From NCBI RefSeq assembly GCF_030812295.1, contig NZ_JAUSSK010000001.1, positions 868,001 to 932,000 of the forward strand: DNA of 64,000 bases, given 5' to 3'. The notes under the pieces were generated by a model. It was not told where the DNA came from. It did not search any database and worked only from the letters and a program-made list of their open reading frames with translations. The translations under genes and the position numbers were made by a program. Below are positions 1-8,697 of the stretch, piece after piece. Position 1 is the stretch's first letter. Each line of letters opens with the position of its first letter. The DNA comes from Luteibacter jiangsuensis. GTDB lineage: Bacteria > Pseudomonadota > Gammaproteobacteria > Xanthomonadales > Rhodanobacteraceae.

Positions 1-227
1 GCAAGGCGCTCGCCCCCGGCCAACCGCCTTGCCATCGCCCGGCGGTCGAGACCGAGATAGAGCACGAGATGTTCGTCAGCGATACGCATGGCCCTGGCCA
101 GGCGGCTCACCCATACCGGTGCGATACCTCGACGTACCCGGTCTATCCGCTCCATGGGTGCCGCACGTGCCACATCGAGGCAAAACGCCTTCACCCGTTC
201 CTCGCCGTCCCTGGTACCCATCATCAT
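1..227 (-). CDS. Xre/MbcA/ParS-like antitoxin, N-terminal part, cut by window edge
   Basis: The C-terminus is lost at the left edge; 75 codons are visible. The protein reads MMMGTRDGEERVKAF at its start, then a helix-turn-helix-like segment (RIDRVRRGIAP, then LARAMRIADEHLV), then LGLDRRAMARRLAGGERLA. The last part resembles the junction of Xre-type antitoxins in which an R-x-L-x-R-R-like stretch precedes the ESDRL region of the MbcA/ParS domain. In that family the next gene is usually a RES-domain NAD-degrading toxin, which would lie outside the window. Three consecutive ATGs (227, 224, 221) follow a GGAG; spacing favours the second or third. A perfect 16-bp palindrome lies about 10 bases upstream. 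The family call is inferred from motif pattern; the partner was not seen. Confidence 0.6.
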   Translation of the reverse strand, partial: MMMGTRDGEERVKAFCLDVARAAPMERIDRVRRGIAPVWVSRLARAMRIADEHLVLYLGLDRRAMARRLAGGERL

Positions 228-236
228 TTTCTCCGT

Positions 237-252
237 TGAACCCATGGGTTCA
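237..252. promoter_or_regulatory. Perfect 16-bp palindrome, candidate antitoxin operator
   Basis: TGAACCCATGGGTTCA is a perfect palindrome ending about 10 bases before the first ATG of the partial antitoxin gene and flanking its Shine-Dalgarno. Xre-type antitoxins commonly autoregulate through palindromes at this position. A looser pair of arms, CGTCCG at 266-271 and CGGACG at 291-296, lies just upstream. Operator function is inferred. Confidence 0.5.
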
Positions 253-307
253 CACGGTCGCACATCGTCCGAAGAGAATCATGAGAATTCCGGACGGTGG
301 GCGGACA

Positions 308-1186
308 TCACGCCCGCGCGGTGAGCGGAAGGAAGATGTCCGTGACCGCTTCATGCTCCGGTACGTCGGGAAAGAAGGCCACACGGCGCAGGAACAACGG
401 TGCGTCGCGCGGCTCCTCGCCGCTTCCCGACAACCACTCGCCATAGAGGAAACGGATCGCATCGCCAAGCAGCGCGTCGGAACCTTCATGACGCAGGACG
501 GCGCAACGGCCACCCTCGATGCGCGCCGCGACCACGCCGGCATCGTTCGGGACGACGGTGTCGCAGGAGGTACAGATGTCGAGGCGGAAGATATCCGGCG
601 GCGTCGTTTCCGGATCGTCGTGGAGGATGTTCCACGTCGCGCTCTTCGCTGGCGTCAAGCCGTGGGCGCGCCGCCAATCGATGAACCGCCGGATGGATCC
701 GCCGATGCGTTCCGGCGGCCCCCTGTGCGACAGGCAGGCCACGTGTGTGTTGGGGAAATCGATGATGCGCACGTCGTCCACGGTGTACTCCGCCGGCATG
801 TGAAACCTCCTTACCTCGTCGAGTTCGCGCCAGGCTTTCGCCCAGACGCTCCAATCAGGCACTTCGCGGAATGCCGAAGGCGATTGCCCCAGCCTTTGCC
901 GGAACGCGCGCGAAAAGGCTTCGGGGCTTTCGTAGCCGGCATCGAGGGCCACTCGTGTCAGCGACACCCCCGGCCGGAAGGCGGCCTGCCACGCCGCACG
1001 CTTGAACCGCGAGAGCTGCACGTAACGGTGTACGGTCATGCCGGCCAGCGCGGTGAAGCGGCGGTGGAAATGGAAGCGCGAATACGCCGCCAGTTCCGCC
1101 AGCGTCTCCAGCGCGAGGTCGCTGTCGAGATGGTTGTCGATATGGTCGAGGACCCGGCGGAAGCGCTGTTGCGATGCATCGTTCAT
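308..1186 (-). CDS. AraC-family regulator with GyrI-like effector domain
   Basis: The 292-residue protein has an N-terminal pair of AraC helix-turn-helix motifs (about residues 8-108, including the typical SRFHFHRRF and GYESPEAFSRAFRQRLGQSPSAFR-type segments). A GyrI/SbmC-like ligand-binding domain follows (about 130-290, with ACLSHRGPP and the acidic-hydrophobic C-terminus). In this architecture the C-terminal domain binds small hydrophobic or cationic compounds and the DNA-binding domain activates efflux or catabolic genes. It diverges from the GH35 gene across about 137 bp, so shared regulation is possible but not shown. Its stop lies 80 bp before the antitoxin start on the same strand. 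The N-terminal HTH order (Rob/SoxS-like, effector domain second) is clear; the inducer is unknown. Confidence 0.9.
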   Translation of the reverse strand: MNDASQQRFRRVLDHIDNHLDSDLALETLAELAAYSRFHFHRRFTALAGMTVHRYVQLSRFKRAAWQAAFRPGVSLTRVALDAGYESPEAFSRAFRQRLGQSPSAFREVPDWSVWAKAWRELDEVRRFHMPAEYTVDDVRIIDFPNTHVACLSHRGPPERIGGSIRRFIDWRRAHGLTPAKSATWNILHDDPETTPPDIFRLDICTSCDTVVPNDAGVVAARIEGGRCAVLRHEGSDALLGDAIRFLYGEWLSGSGEEPRDAPLFLRRVAFFPDVPEHEAVTDIFLPLTARA

Positions 1187-1323
1187 GGGTAGAGGCTAAC
1201 GTCCCGCGAGACCGCGCGCATGACGGATCTTGCGCAATGCTCCGCCGGGAATGTGATCCGGTCCCTTGCGGCAGGAACGACGTGCTGTGTAACGTCGGGC
1301 GATTCCCACGATGGAACCCATCC

Positions 1324-3171
1324 GTGAAGCGTCTGAGCCTGTTCCTCTCGACCTGCCTCGTCGCTTCGGCGGCCCTGTCCTCCTCCGCCCTGGCCGCCAC
1401 GCCTCCGCATTTCGCCATCGAGGGCGACCACTTCCTGCTCGACGGCAAGCCCTACGTCATCCGCTCGGGCGAGATGCACTATCCACGCATTCCCCGCGCC
1501 GACTGGCGCGACCGTCTGCGCAAGGCGCGGGCGATGGGCCTCAACACCATCACCACCTATGCGTTCTGGAATGCGAGCGAACCGGAGCCGGGCAAGTTCG
1601 ATTTCAGCGGCGACCACGACATCGCCGCCTTCGTGCGTACCGCGCAGGAAGAAGGGCTCAACGTGATCGTGCGCCCCGGGCCCTTCGTATGCGCGGAGTG
1701 GGAATTCGGCGGATTCCCCGCCTGGCTGCTACGCACGCCGGGGCTTCGTGTCCGCTCCCTGGACCCGCGCTTCCTGCAGGCGAGCGCGGCATGGTTCAAG
1801 CGCCTCGGGCAGGAACTCGCGCCACTGATGAGCACCCGCGGCGGACCGATCCTGATGATGCAGGTGGAGAACGAATACGGTTACGTCGGTAACGATCGCG
1901 ACTACATGGAAGCGATCCGCCGGCAGATGGTCGAAGCCGGTTTCGACCTGCCGTTGTTCATGTCGAATGGCCCGGGCCCCACCTGGATGGCGCGGGGCAC
2001 GTTGCCCGGAATGCTGTCGGTGATCAATTTCACCGGCGACGCGGCGAAAACGGAACGTGCGTTCCATCGTTCGGAGCCCCTCATGCACGGCATGCCCAGG
2101 ATGGCCGGCGAGTACTGGAGCGGCTGGTACGACCGCTGGAGCGAGCCGCACAACACGCGCACGGCCGACGAAGTGGCCGGTGCCGTCGGCTGGATGCTCG
2201 ATCATGGCATCTCGTTCAACCTCTACATGGTCGACGGCGGCACGAACTTCGGCTGGATGAACGGCGCGAACAACGAGGACGGCAAGTACCTGCCCGTCAC
2301 CACCAGCTACGACTACGATTCGCCCATCGACGAAGCCGGCCGGATCACGCCGAAATACCAGGCGCTGCGCAAGGTCATCGCCGCCCACCTGCCCAAGGGC
2401 GAGTCATTGCCGAAGGTGCCTGCGTCGTCGCCGACCATCGCCATCCCCCGCTTCGAGTTGCGCGAATCGGTCGCCCTGCTCGACGCCCTGCCCATGCTGT
2501 CGAAGGCGCAAACGAGCCTGACCCCGCATGGCATGGAAACCTATGGCCAGGATTATGGCCTGATCGTCTATCGCAAGAAGCTCGACGCCGACGCCAAGGG
2601 CAAGCTCGACGTCAACGACGTGCACGACTACGCCACGGTCCTCATCGATGGCCGCCCCGCCGGCACGCTCGACCGGCGCAAGCTCGAGCACGAGTTGCCC
2701 GTGGACCTGAAGACAGGCGATACCCTCGACCTCGTCGTGGAGAACATGGGCCGGATCAACATCGGCAACGGGATGGAAGAGGACAACAAGGGCATCACCT
2801 TGTCGGTGCAGGTGGCCGGGAACGACCTCACGAACTGGACCGTCTATCCCCTGCCCCTCGACGATCTCTCGGGCCTGACGTTCAAGGCGGGCGCGCCGTC
2901 GCAGGGCCCCGCGTTCTGGCATGGCAGCTTCAACGTAAGCAAGGTCGCGGGCACCTTCCTCGACATGCGCGGCTGGAACAAGGGCAATGCCTGGGTGAAC
3001 GGACATCACCTCGGGCGCTTCTGGGATATCGGGCCGCAAGAAACGCTGTACGTGCCCGCTGCCTGGTTGCATGAAGGAAGCAACGACATCGTCGTGCTCG
3101 AGATGCAGGATGGCGGTACTCATGCCGTCGGCGGGCTGAAGGATCCCGTGTTCGGCGGCACCGTAAAATGA
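1324..3171 (+). CDS. Secreted GH35 beta-galactosidase
   Basis: The enzyme should hydrolyse terminal beta-galactosides, probably in the periplasm or outside the cell, releasing galactose from plant or microbial glycans. The GTG at 1324 is chosen because it directly begins a signal peptide (KRLSLFLSTCL, cleavage near ALA-AT at residue 24); upstream in-frame codons encode no family sequence. The mature part has the GH35 barrel: GEMHYPRIPR near the start, the acid/base Glu184 in ENEYG, and the nucleophile Glu263 in GEYWSGWYDRW. A C-terminal beta-sandwich with a WVNGHHLGRFWDIGPQ segment typical of GH35 follows. At 615 residues it has the length usual for bacterial GH35. It diverges from the AraC regulator and runs toward the GGDEF gene 79 bp downstream. 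Confidence 0.92.
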   Translation: MKRLSLFLSTCLVASAALSSSALAATPPHFAIEGDHFLLDGKPYVIRSGEMHYPRIPRADWRDRLRKARAMGLNTITTYAFWNASEPEPGKFDFSGDHDIAAFVRTAQEEGLNVIVRPGPFVCAEWEFGGFPAWLLRTPGLRVRSLDPRFLQASAAWFKRLGQELAPLMSTRGGPILMMQVENEYGYVGNDRDYMEAIRRQMVEAGFDLPLFMSNGPGPTWMARGTLPGMLSVINFTGDAAKTERAFHRSEPLMHGMPRMAGEYWSGWYDRWSEPHNTRTADEVAGAVGWMLDHGISFNLYMVDGGTNFGWMNGANNEDGKYLPVTTSYDYDSPIDEAGRITPKYQALRKVIAAHLPKGESLPKVPASSPTIAIPRFELRESVALLDALPMLSKAQTSLTPHGMETYGQDYGLIVYRKKLDADAKGKLDVNDVHDYATVLIDGRPAGTLDRRKLEHELPVDLKTGDTLDLVVENMGRINIGNGMEEDNKGITLSVQVAGNDLTNWTVYPLPLDDLSGLTFKAGAPSQGPAFWHGSFNVSKVAGTFLDMRGWNKGNAWVNGHHLGRFWDIGPQETLYVPAAWLHEGSNDIVVLEMQDGGTHAVGGLKDPVFGGTVK

Positions 3172-3250
3172 CCGGAATGACATAGCGACCGCACTTCAAG
3201 CATGGCAGGATGATCACGGCACGCATGGCTTTCGGGGGAGGGAGCGCGGC

Positions 3251-4735
3251 ATGGGGACGACGAGGCGTTACCTTGGTTATGCGGTGGCCTGCCTGGCCCT
3301 GCCTGTCGCGCAGGTCGTCGCCCCGCCACTCGCCGGACGCGAACTGCCGGAGCTGGCCTACTACCTCATGCTGTTCGCATCGGGCGCGGCATGCCTGGCG
3401 GCACTCGCCTGCCTGCGTGTTCCCACCTATGAGCGTCGAACCATGGTTTGCCTGGCCCTGGGCCTGGCCTGCTGGTTCGCGGGCATGGCCTACGCCATCG
3501 CCCGCTCGGGAGCCGAGGAAAACCTGATATCCACGTACGTACTGTTCGTCAGTTACGGCGTGCCCTTACTCTATGCCGCCGTCTCGACCCGCGACGAACC
3601 TTCGATGCTCTCACGGCGGATCGTCGACGGCTCGTTGCTCATCCTGCTGGTCATCCTCTGCTATCTGGGTGTGCGTGACCTGCGCGACGCGAACGGCTTC
3701 CTCAAGAACGAGGACATGGTCTGGGTCGTCGTCGCCTTCGACGTGGAGAACGTCTTCCTGTTTCTTACCTTCGTCATTCGCAGCCTGACCGCCACGGAGG
3801 AACGGGAGCACCGGTTCTTCAGGCTGACCGCGACCTTTCTGGGTCTCTATGCGATCGCCGCCGGCATCCACAACCACGACGAACTCCATCCCAACCTTCC
3901 CATCTTCCAGCAACTGGCGGACGTGTTGCCCACCGTACCTTTCGTGGCACTCATCTGCCTGTTGCATGCTCAGCGCCACCGCCGCCCCTTCGAACCGACA
4001 CGACACCGCTGGGCGCGCCAGTTGTCGGTCAGTCTCGCTCCGGGCCTGCTGCTCGCGGCGATCTTCGCGCTGAGCCTCGGCATCAGCGAGACCCAGCGGA
4101 CATTCGGCCGCGTCGTGCTTGCGTTGGCGATGCTTGCCTACGTCGTTCGCGTGACGCAGACACAGTTCTGGTTCGCGCGCACGCGCGACATGTTGTCCGA
4201 AGCCCTGGCAGCGGTGGAACGCGTATCGCTGCTGGACGAACTGACCGGTATTCCCAACCGTCGCGCCTTCGACCAGGCCTTGGCCGAGCGCACGAAGGAA
4301 GCCGCACGGGAAGGCAAGCCACTCAGCGCGTTGATGATCGACGTGGATCTATTCAAGACCTTCAACGACACGCGTGGTCATCCGGCGGGGGATGTGGCGC
4401 TGAGCGCCGTGGCGCGCCTGCTCGCCGGAACGCTACGGCGTCCAACGGATTTCATCGCCCGTTACGGCGGCGAGGAATTCGTCGCCCTGCTGCCAGGTGC
4501 CGACCGGCTCGGAGCGCAGGTCGTCGCACGCCGAATGAATCGCGCCATCTACGATGCCCAACTCGAACACACGCATGGCATCGACGGCCGGGTGACGGTC
4601 AGCATCGGGGTGGCGACAGGGCTGCCGCCGGATGTGCAGAGCCTGGTACGCGAAGCGGACCAGGCTCTGTATGTCGCGAAGAGCTCCGGGCGTAACCGCC
4701 ACGTATCGGCTAACGAAGCCCTCGAACCCGGCTGA
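3251..4735 (+). CDS. Membrane-bound GGDEF diguanylate cyclase
   Basis: The protein (494 residues) should make cyclic di-GMP from two GTP. About 310 N-terminal residues form a hydrophobic region with roughly nine membrane segments, probably a sensory input module. A GGDEF domain follows from LLDELTGIPNRRAF. The active site is GGEEF (406-410). The inhibitory I-site RPTD (397-400) lies exactly five residues before it, so product inhibition is expected. There is no EAL or PAS domain, and the ligand is unknown. The ATG at 3251 is preceded by GGAG six bases away. The gene converges on yccF with one base between stops. A PilZ protein is encoded at 20.6 kb, but canonical pilus PilZ proteins do not bind c-di-GMP, so no direct link is claimed. 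Confidence 0.93.
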   Translation: MGTTRRYLGYAVACLALPVAQVVAPPLAGRELPELAYYLMLFASGAACLAALACLRVPTYERRTMVCLALGLACWFAGMAYAIARSGAEENLISTYVLFVSYGVPLLYAAVSTRDEPSMLSRRIVDGSLLILLVILCYLGVRDLRDANGFLKNEDMVWVVVAFDVENVFLFLTFVIRSLTATEEREHRFFRLTATFLGLYAIAAGIHNHDELHPNLPIFQQLADVLPTVPFVALICLLHAQRHRRPFEPTRHRWARQLSVSLAPGLLLAAIFALSLGISETQRTFGRVVLALAMLAYVVRVTQTQFWFARTRDMLSEALAAVERVSLLDELTGIPNRRAFDQALAERTKEAAREGKPLSALMIDVDLFKTFNDTRGHPAGDVALSAVARLLAGTLRRPTDFIARYGGEEFVALLPGADRLGAQVVARRMNRAIYDAQLEHTHGIDGRVTVSIGVATGLPPDVQSLVREADQALYVAKSSGRNRHVSANEALEPG

Positions 4736-4736
4736 C

Positions 4737-5198
4737 TCAGATCGCTCCGCGGGCCTTGAGTACCACCGCTTCGGCACCCATCCGGCGCGAGGCTTCCGCC
4801 ACTTCCTTGCTGACGATGGTCTTGCCGATCGGCGCGAGCGCGATGCCCGCCAGCTTGAGGTGCTGGATACCGAAGGGAATGCCGATGATCGTCACGAAGC
4901 AGGCGATCGCCGAGCACACATGGCCGATGGCGAGCCAGATGCCCGCGAAGACGAACCAGACGATATTGCCGATCGTCCCGAGGCCACTCGTACCGATGTC
5001 GTCACGGCCCGAGAGCTCACGGCGACTGATCGCTTCACGGCCGAAGGGAAGGAAGGCGAACTGGCCGATCACGAAGCAAGCGCGACCCCACGGAATACCG
5101 ACGATCGTCAGGAAACAGAGAAGGCCCGCCAACCACCACCCCAGGCCCATGACGAACCCGCCCATCACGAACCACAACACATTTCCTATCGCTCTCAT
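4737..5198 (-). CDS. yccF: YccF-family inner membrane protein
   Basis: This 153-residue protein has two similar halves (GNVLWFVMGG and GNIVWFVFAG, each followed by a FLTIVGIPWG or FVTIIGIPFG motif). That is the duplicated YccF (DUF307) pattern, with about four membrane segments. The molecular function of the family is not established. The start at 5198 is set by GGAG six bases upstream; the 29 extra in-frame codons above it are not family-like. The length is close to E. coli YccF (148 residues). The gene lies downstream of the initiator tRNA on the same strand, separated by a strong terminator. Confidence 0.9.
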   Translation of the reverse strand: MRAIGNVLWFVMGGFVMGLGWWLAGLLCFLTIVGIPWGRACFVIGQFAFLPFGREAISRRELSGRDDIGTSGLGTIGNIVWFVFAGIWLAIGHVCSAIACFVTIIGIPFGIQHLKLAGIALAPIGKTIVSKEVAEASRRMGAEAVVLKARGAI

Positions 5199-5281
5199 GC
5201 CTTTCTCCTTTTGGTGACGTGCTGTGAAACGTAATCGCGAAAAGTCAGGGGGATAAGTGTCGGAATACCTAGACGAACCGC

Positions 5282-5319
5282 ACAAAAGAAAAAGGCGCGA
5301 ACCGGAGTTCGCGCCTTTA
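5282..5319 (-). terminator. Rho-independent terminator of tRNA-fMet
   Basis: A perfect 12-bp stem (arms 5291-5302 and 5307-5318, AAAGGCGCGAAC and its complement) with a 4-base loop is followed on the minus strand by a T-rich tract. It begins a few bases after the tRNA 3' end. Confidence 0.88.
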
Positions 5320-5325
5320 GAAAAC

Positions 5326-5402
<77 letters not shown>

Positions 5403-5414
5403 TCAGAGTCAGCA

Positions 5415-5443
5415 AGTATATGGATGTGGCCGGATTCTTGCAA
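5415..5443 (-). promoter_or_regulatory. Sigma-70 promoter of tRNA-fMet
   Basis: On the minus strand TTGCAA (5438-5443) and TATACT (5415-5420) are separated by 17 bases. The -10 element ends 12 bases before the tRNA 5' end, so the primary transcript has a very short leader. Confidence 0.75.
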
Positions 5444-5522
5444 GCCCTTTTCTTACGTTCGTGTGAAAAAGGTCTTCGCCGCGCCAAGACCGGCACCTGC
5501 GAAGCCCCGACGGAAAGCTCTG

Positions 5523-5604
5523 GTGGGAGCCGACCTTGTCGGCGATCCCGCGGCAGCGGGCCAGCTTGGGGCAAGCACCCATCGCCGACAAGGTCGGCTC
5601 CCAC
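5523..5604. repeat. REP/BIME element, copy A
   Basis: This 82-bp element has perfect 24-bp inverted arms beginning GTGGGAGCCGAC. Each arm is itself a small hairpin (GCCGAC-CTT-GTCGGC), and the centre holds a third hairpin (CCCGC-GGCA-GCGGG). Related copies lie at 30550-30630 and 39939-40020. This nested palindrome layout is that of paired REP sequences; such elements are mobilised by RAYT transposases, none of which is in the window. It sits between the tRNA-fMet promoter and the terminator of the nuo operon, an otherwise gene-free stretch of about 290 bp. Confidence 0.85.
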
Positions 5605-5641
5605 GACAGCCTGCAAGGCAGGCCCCATAATCCGGCTCTCA

Positions 5642-5675
5642 CAAACAGAAAGGGCGCCGGATCACCGGCGCCCTT
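5642..5675 (-). terminator. Rho-independent terminator of the nuo operon
   Basis: AGGGCGCCGG (5651-5660) pairs with CCGGCGCCCT (5665-5674) around a 4-base loop. On the minus strand it is followed by TTTCTGTTTGT. It lies 22 bases after the nuoN stop. Confidence 0.85.
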
Positions 5676-5697
5676 CGATCGTTCCCTGCCCCGCGGC

Positions 5698-7158
5698 TTA
5701 GCTCGCGAAGGCCCGCTGGCACCACGCCAGCAGCGGTGCCCACGTGAAGCCGAGGACCAGCAGCGCAAGCGCGTTGATCGACAGGACCCAGCGTGCGGGT
5801 GCATCGGCCGTTGCGCGGACATCGGTGCCTTCGGCCGGCTGGTCGAAGTACATGACCTTCACCACGCGCAGGTAGTAGTACAGGCCGATGATCGCGAAGA
5901 CCGCGCCAACCAGGGCGAGCCAGAGCATGCCCGCGTCGACGGCCGCCTTCAGCACCAGCAGCTTGCCGAAGAAGCCGAACAAGGGCGGCACGCCCGCCAG
6001 CGAGAACATCACCAGCAGCATGAGGAAGGCGAACCACGGCGAGCGCTGGTTGAGGCCGCGCAGATCGTCGATCTCCTCGCACTCGAAACCCGAGCGCGAC
6101 AGCACGAGGATCATGCCGAAGGCCGCGGCGCTGGTCAGCGCGTAGCTCACCGCATAGAACATCGAGGCGGAATAGCCTTCCGGACCCGCGTTCACCAAGC
6201 CGAGCAGCAGGTAGCCCATGTGCGAGATGGTCGAATAGGCCAGCAGGCGCTTGAGGTTGGTCTGCACGATGGCGACGAGGTTACCGATCGCCAGCGAAAG
6301 CACCGCGAGCACGGCGAGCATCAGCTGCCACTGCGGGGCGAGACCGGTCGCCCCACCGGCGGCGTCGCCCATGCCGGTGGACAGCAGGCGGTAGGCCATG
6401 CCGAACGCGGCCAGCTTCTGCGCCGAACCGATGAAGACGGTCACGGCCGTCGGCGAGCCCTGGTAGACGTCCGGGATCCACATGTGGAACGGAGCGGCGC
6501 CCAGCTTGAAACCGATGCCGACAATCATGAAGACCAGGCCGAACAGCAGCAGGGTCTTCCATTCGGTGCCGACGATGGCCGCGTGGATCGTATGCAGGTC
6601 GAGGCTGTGCGTGGCGCCATAGACCATCGACATGCCGTACAGCAGCATGCCCGAGGCCAGTGCGCCCAGGACGAAGTACTTGATCGCCGCTTCCGAGGAA
6701 AGCGGCGAATCGCGGTTCAACGCCACCAGCGCGTACGACGACAGCGTCAGCAGCTCGAGGCCGAGGTAGACGGTGACCAGGCTACCGGCGGACACCAGGA
6801 ACATGATGCCGACCGTGGCGAAGATCGTCAGCGTATAGAACTCGCCGAACGGAATCGCCCTTTCCTTCAGGTAAGGACGCGCATAGACGAAGATCACCGC
6901 GGTGATCAGCAGCGAGAACAGCTTGAGGACCTCGGCCACGCCGTCGCGGACGAACATGCCGCTGAAGGCGGTGACGGGCGTCGCGGGCTGGCCGCTGACG
7001 ACGAGATAGGCACCGATCAGCATGACCAGGATGGAAAGCCAATGGACCGCGCCCTTCTGGCCCGGCTTGAGGTACGCGTCCAGAAGGAGCAGCACGCAAG
7101 CCGCGACCACGAGGTAGACCTCGGGAAGCAGGATCAGGATGTCGTTGATACTCGGCAT
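5698..7158 (-). CDS. nuoN: NADH-quinone oxidoreductase subunit N
   Basis: This 486-residue antiporter-like membrane subunit of respiratory complex I belongs to the proton-pumping arm. The sequence is almost wholly hydrophobic, with the conserved segments LELLTLSSYALVA, YFVLGALASGMLLYG and KLGAAPFHMWIPDVYQG, the last carrying the functional Lys and His. The start at 7158 matches the family N-terminus (MPSINDILILLPEVYL); the longer frame would overlap nuoM. It is the last gene of the operon, 13 bp after nuoM, and a strong terminator follows. Confidence 0.96.
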   Translation of the reverse strand: MPSINDILILLPEVYLVVAACVLLLLDAYLKPGQKGAVHWLSILVMLIGAYLVVSGQPATPVTAFSGMFVRDGVAEVLKLFSLLITAVIFVYARPYLKERAIPFGEFYTLTIFATVGIMFLVSAGSLVTVYLGLELLTLSSYALVALNRDSPLSSEAAIKYFVLGALASGMLLYGMSMVYGATHSLDLHTIHAAIVGTEWKTLLLFGLVFMIVGIGFKLGAAPFHMWIPDVYQGSPTAVTVFIGSAQKLAAFGMAYRLLSTGMGDAAGGATGLAPQWQLMLAVLAVLSLAIGNLVAIVQTNLKRLLAYSTISHMGYLLLGLVNAGPEGYSASMFYAVSYALTSAAAFGMILVLSRSGFECEEIDDLRGLNQRSPWFAFLMLLVMFSLAGVPPLFGFFGKLLVLKAAVDAGMLWLALVGAVFAIIGLYYYLRVVKVMYFDQPAEGTDVRATADAPARWVLSINALALLVLGFTWAPLLAWCQRAFAS

Positions 7159-7171
7159 GGATAGTTCCCGC

Positions 7172-8683
7172 TCAGACTTTGGTGATGGCCAGTTGCTCGA
7201 CGATACGAGCGACCGAGGCATCCATCAGGTGGACCAGCGGCTCCGGCCAGATGCCGAGGATCAGCACACCGGCGGCGAACGCGCTCAGCATGAAGATCTC
7301 GCGACCGTTGACGTCCGTCAGTTCCGCGACGTGCTTGTTCGTGACATCGCCCCAGAGCACGCGCTTGACCATCCACAGCGTGTACGCGGCGCCGATGATC
7401 AGGGTGAATGCGGCGAACAATGCGATCCAGGGATTGGCGCTGAACGAAGCCAGGATGACCATGAACTCGCCGACGAAACCGCTGGTGCCCGGCAGGCCGC
7501 TGTTGGCCATGGCGAACAGGACGTAGAACGGGGCGAAGATCGGCATCACGTTGATGACACCGCCGTAATCCTTGATCTGGCGCGTGTGCATGCGGTCGTA
7601 GAGCACGCCGATGCAGCTGAACATCGCACCGGAGATGAAGCCGTGCGAGATCATCTGCACCATCGCGCCCTGCATGCCCAGGCGCGCGGCCTCGGGGTTG
7701 TTCGTCTCGCGAACCAGCAGGAAGGCGATGAAGATACCCAGGGTGACGAAGCCCATGTGCGCGATGGACGAGTACGCCACCAGCTTCTTCATGTCCTGCT
7801 GGACCAACGCCACGTAGCCGATATAGCAGACCGCGATGAGGCTGAGCACGATGACCAGCCAGGCGAAATGATGCGAGGCGTCCGGCGTGATCGGCAGGCT
7901 GAAACGGAGGAAGCCGTAGCCGCCGATCTTCAGCATCACCGCCGCCAGCACCACCGAACCGCCGGTGGGCGCTTCCACGTGGGCATCCGGCAACCAGGTG
8001 TGCACCGGCACCATCGGCACCTTGATCGCGAAGCCCAGCAGGAAGGCGAAGAACAGCCAACTCTGCTCGGTCATCGTCAGGTGGACGTTGGCCATGTCGG
8101 CGATGGCGAAGCTGCCGCCGGTCTTGTGATACAGGTAGATCAGGCCGATCAACATGAAGATCGAGCCGAAGAACGTGTAGATGAAGAACTTCAGCGTGGC
8201 ATAGACGCGACGCGGACCGCCCCAGATACCGATGAGAACGAACATCGGGATCAGCATCGCCTCGAAGAACACGTAGAACAGCAACGCGTCCGTGGCGCAG
8301 AACACGCCGATCATCATGCCTTCGAGGATCAGCATCGCCGCCATGTACTGGTGCGGCTTGTTCTGGATGACCTCCCATGCGCCCACGATCACGAGGATCT
8401 GCACGAACGTGGTAAGGATGATCAGGGCGACGGAGATACCGTCGACCGCCAGCGAATAGTTGATGCCCAGCGACGGGATCCAGCTCATCGATTCGCCGAG
8501 CTGGAGGGTACCCGTGGAGGCGTCGTAGGCAGGCAGGAGTGCCAGGCTGGCGGCGAAGGTGGCAACCGCGACCAGCAGCGAGATCCAGCGGGCGAGGCCT
8601 GGGCGACCGGAGCCGGCCAACAGCACCGGGATGGCGCCGACGACCGGGAGCCAGATCAGCAGGCTGAGCAAGTGATTCGACAT
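7172..8683 (-). CDS. nuoM: NADH-quinone oxidoreductase subunit M
   Basis: At 503 residues this is the second antiporter-like pump subunit of complex I. Motifs visible include FIYTFFGSIFMLIG, the HTWLPDAHVEAPTGGSV segment of the central helix, and the VAYSSIAHMGF segment with the conserved Lys just before it. It is read between nuoL (14 bp upstream) and nuoN. Length and order are as in other gammaproteobacterial nuo operons. Confidence 0.96.
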   Translation of the reverse strand: MSNHLLSLLIWLPVVGAIPVLLAGSGRPGLARWISLLVAVATFAASLALLPAYDASTGTLQLGESMSWIPSLGINYSLAVDGISVALIILTTFVQILVIVGAWEVIQNKPHQYMAAMLILEGMMIGVFCATDALLFYVFFEAMLIPMFVLIGIWGGPRRVYATLKFFIYTFFGSIFMLIGLIYLYHKTGGSFAIADMANVHLTMTEQSWLFFAFLLGFAIKVPMVPVHTWLPDAHVEAPTGGSVVLAAVMLKIGGYGFLRFSLPITPDASHHFAWLVIVLSLIAVCYIGYVALVQQDMKKLVAYSSIAHMGFVTLGIFIAFLLVRETNNPEAARLGMQGAMVQMISHGFISGAMFSCIGVLYDRMHTRQIKDYGGVINVMPIFAPFYVLFAMANSGLPGTSGFVGEFMVILASFSANPWIALFAAFTLIIGAAYTLWMVKRVLWGDVTNKHVAELTDVNGREIFMLSAFAAGVLILGIWPEPLVHLMDASVARIVEQLAITKV

Positions 8684-8697
8684 AGAGCTCGTTTCCC

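Noticed and set aside
29-1192. A 387-residue open frame antisense to the antitoxin and AraC genes
   Set aside because: Overlaps two recognisable minus-strand genes and has no family features.
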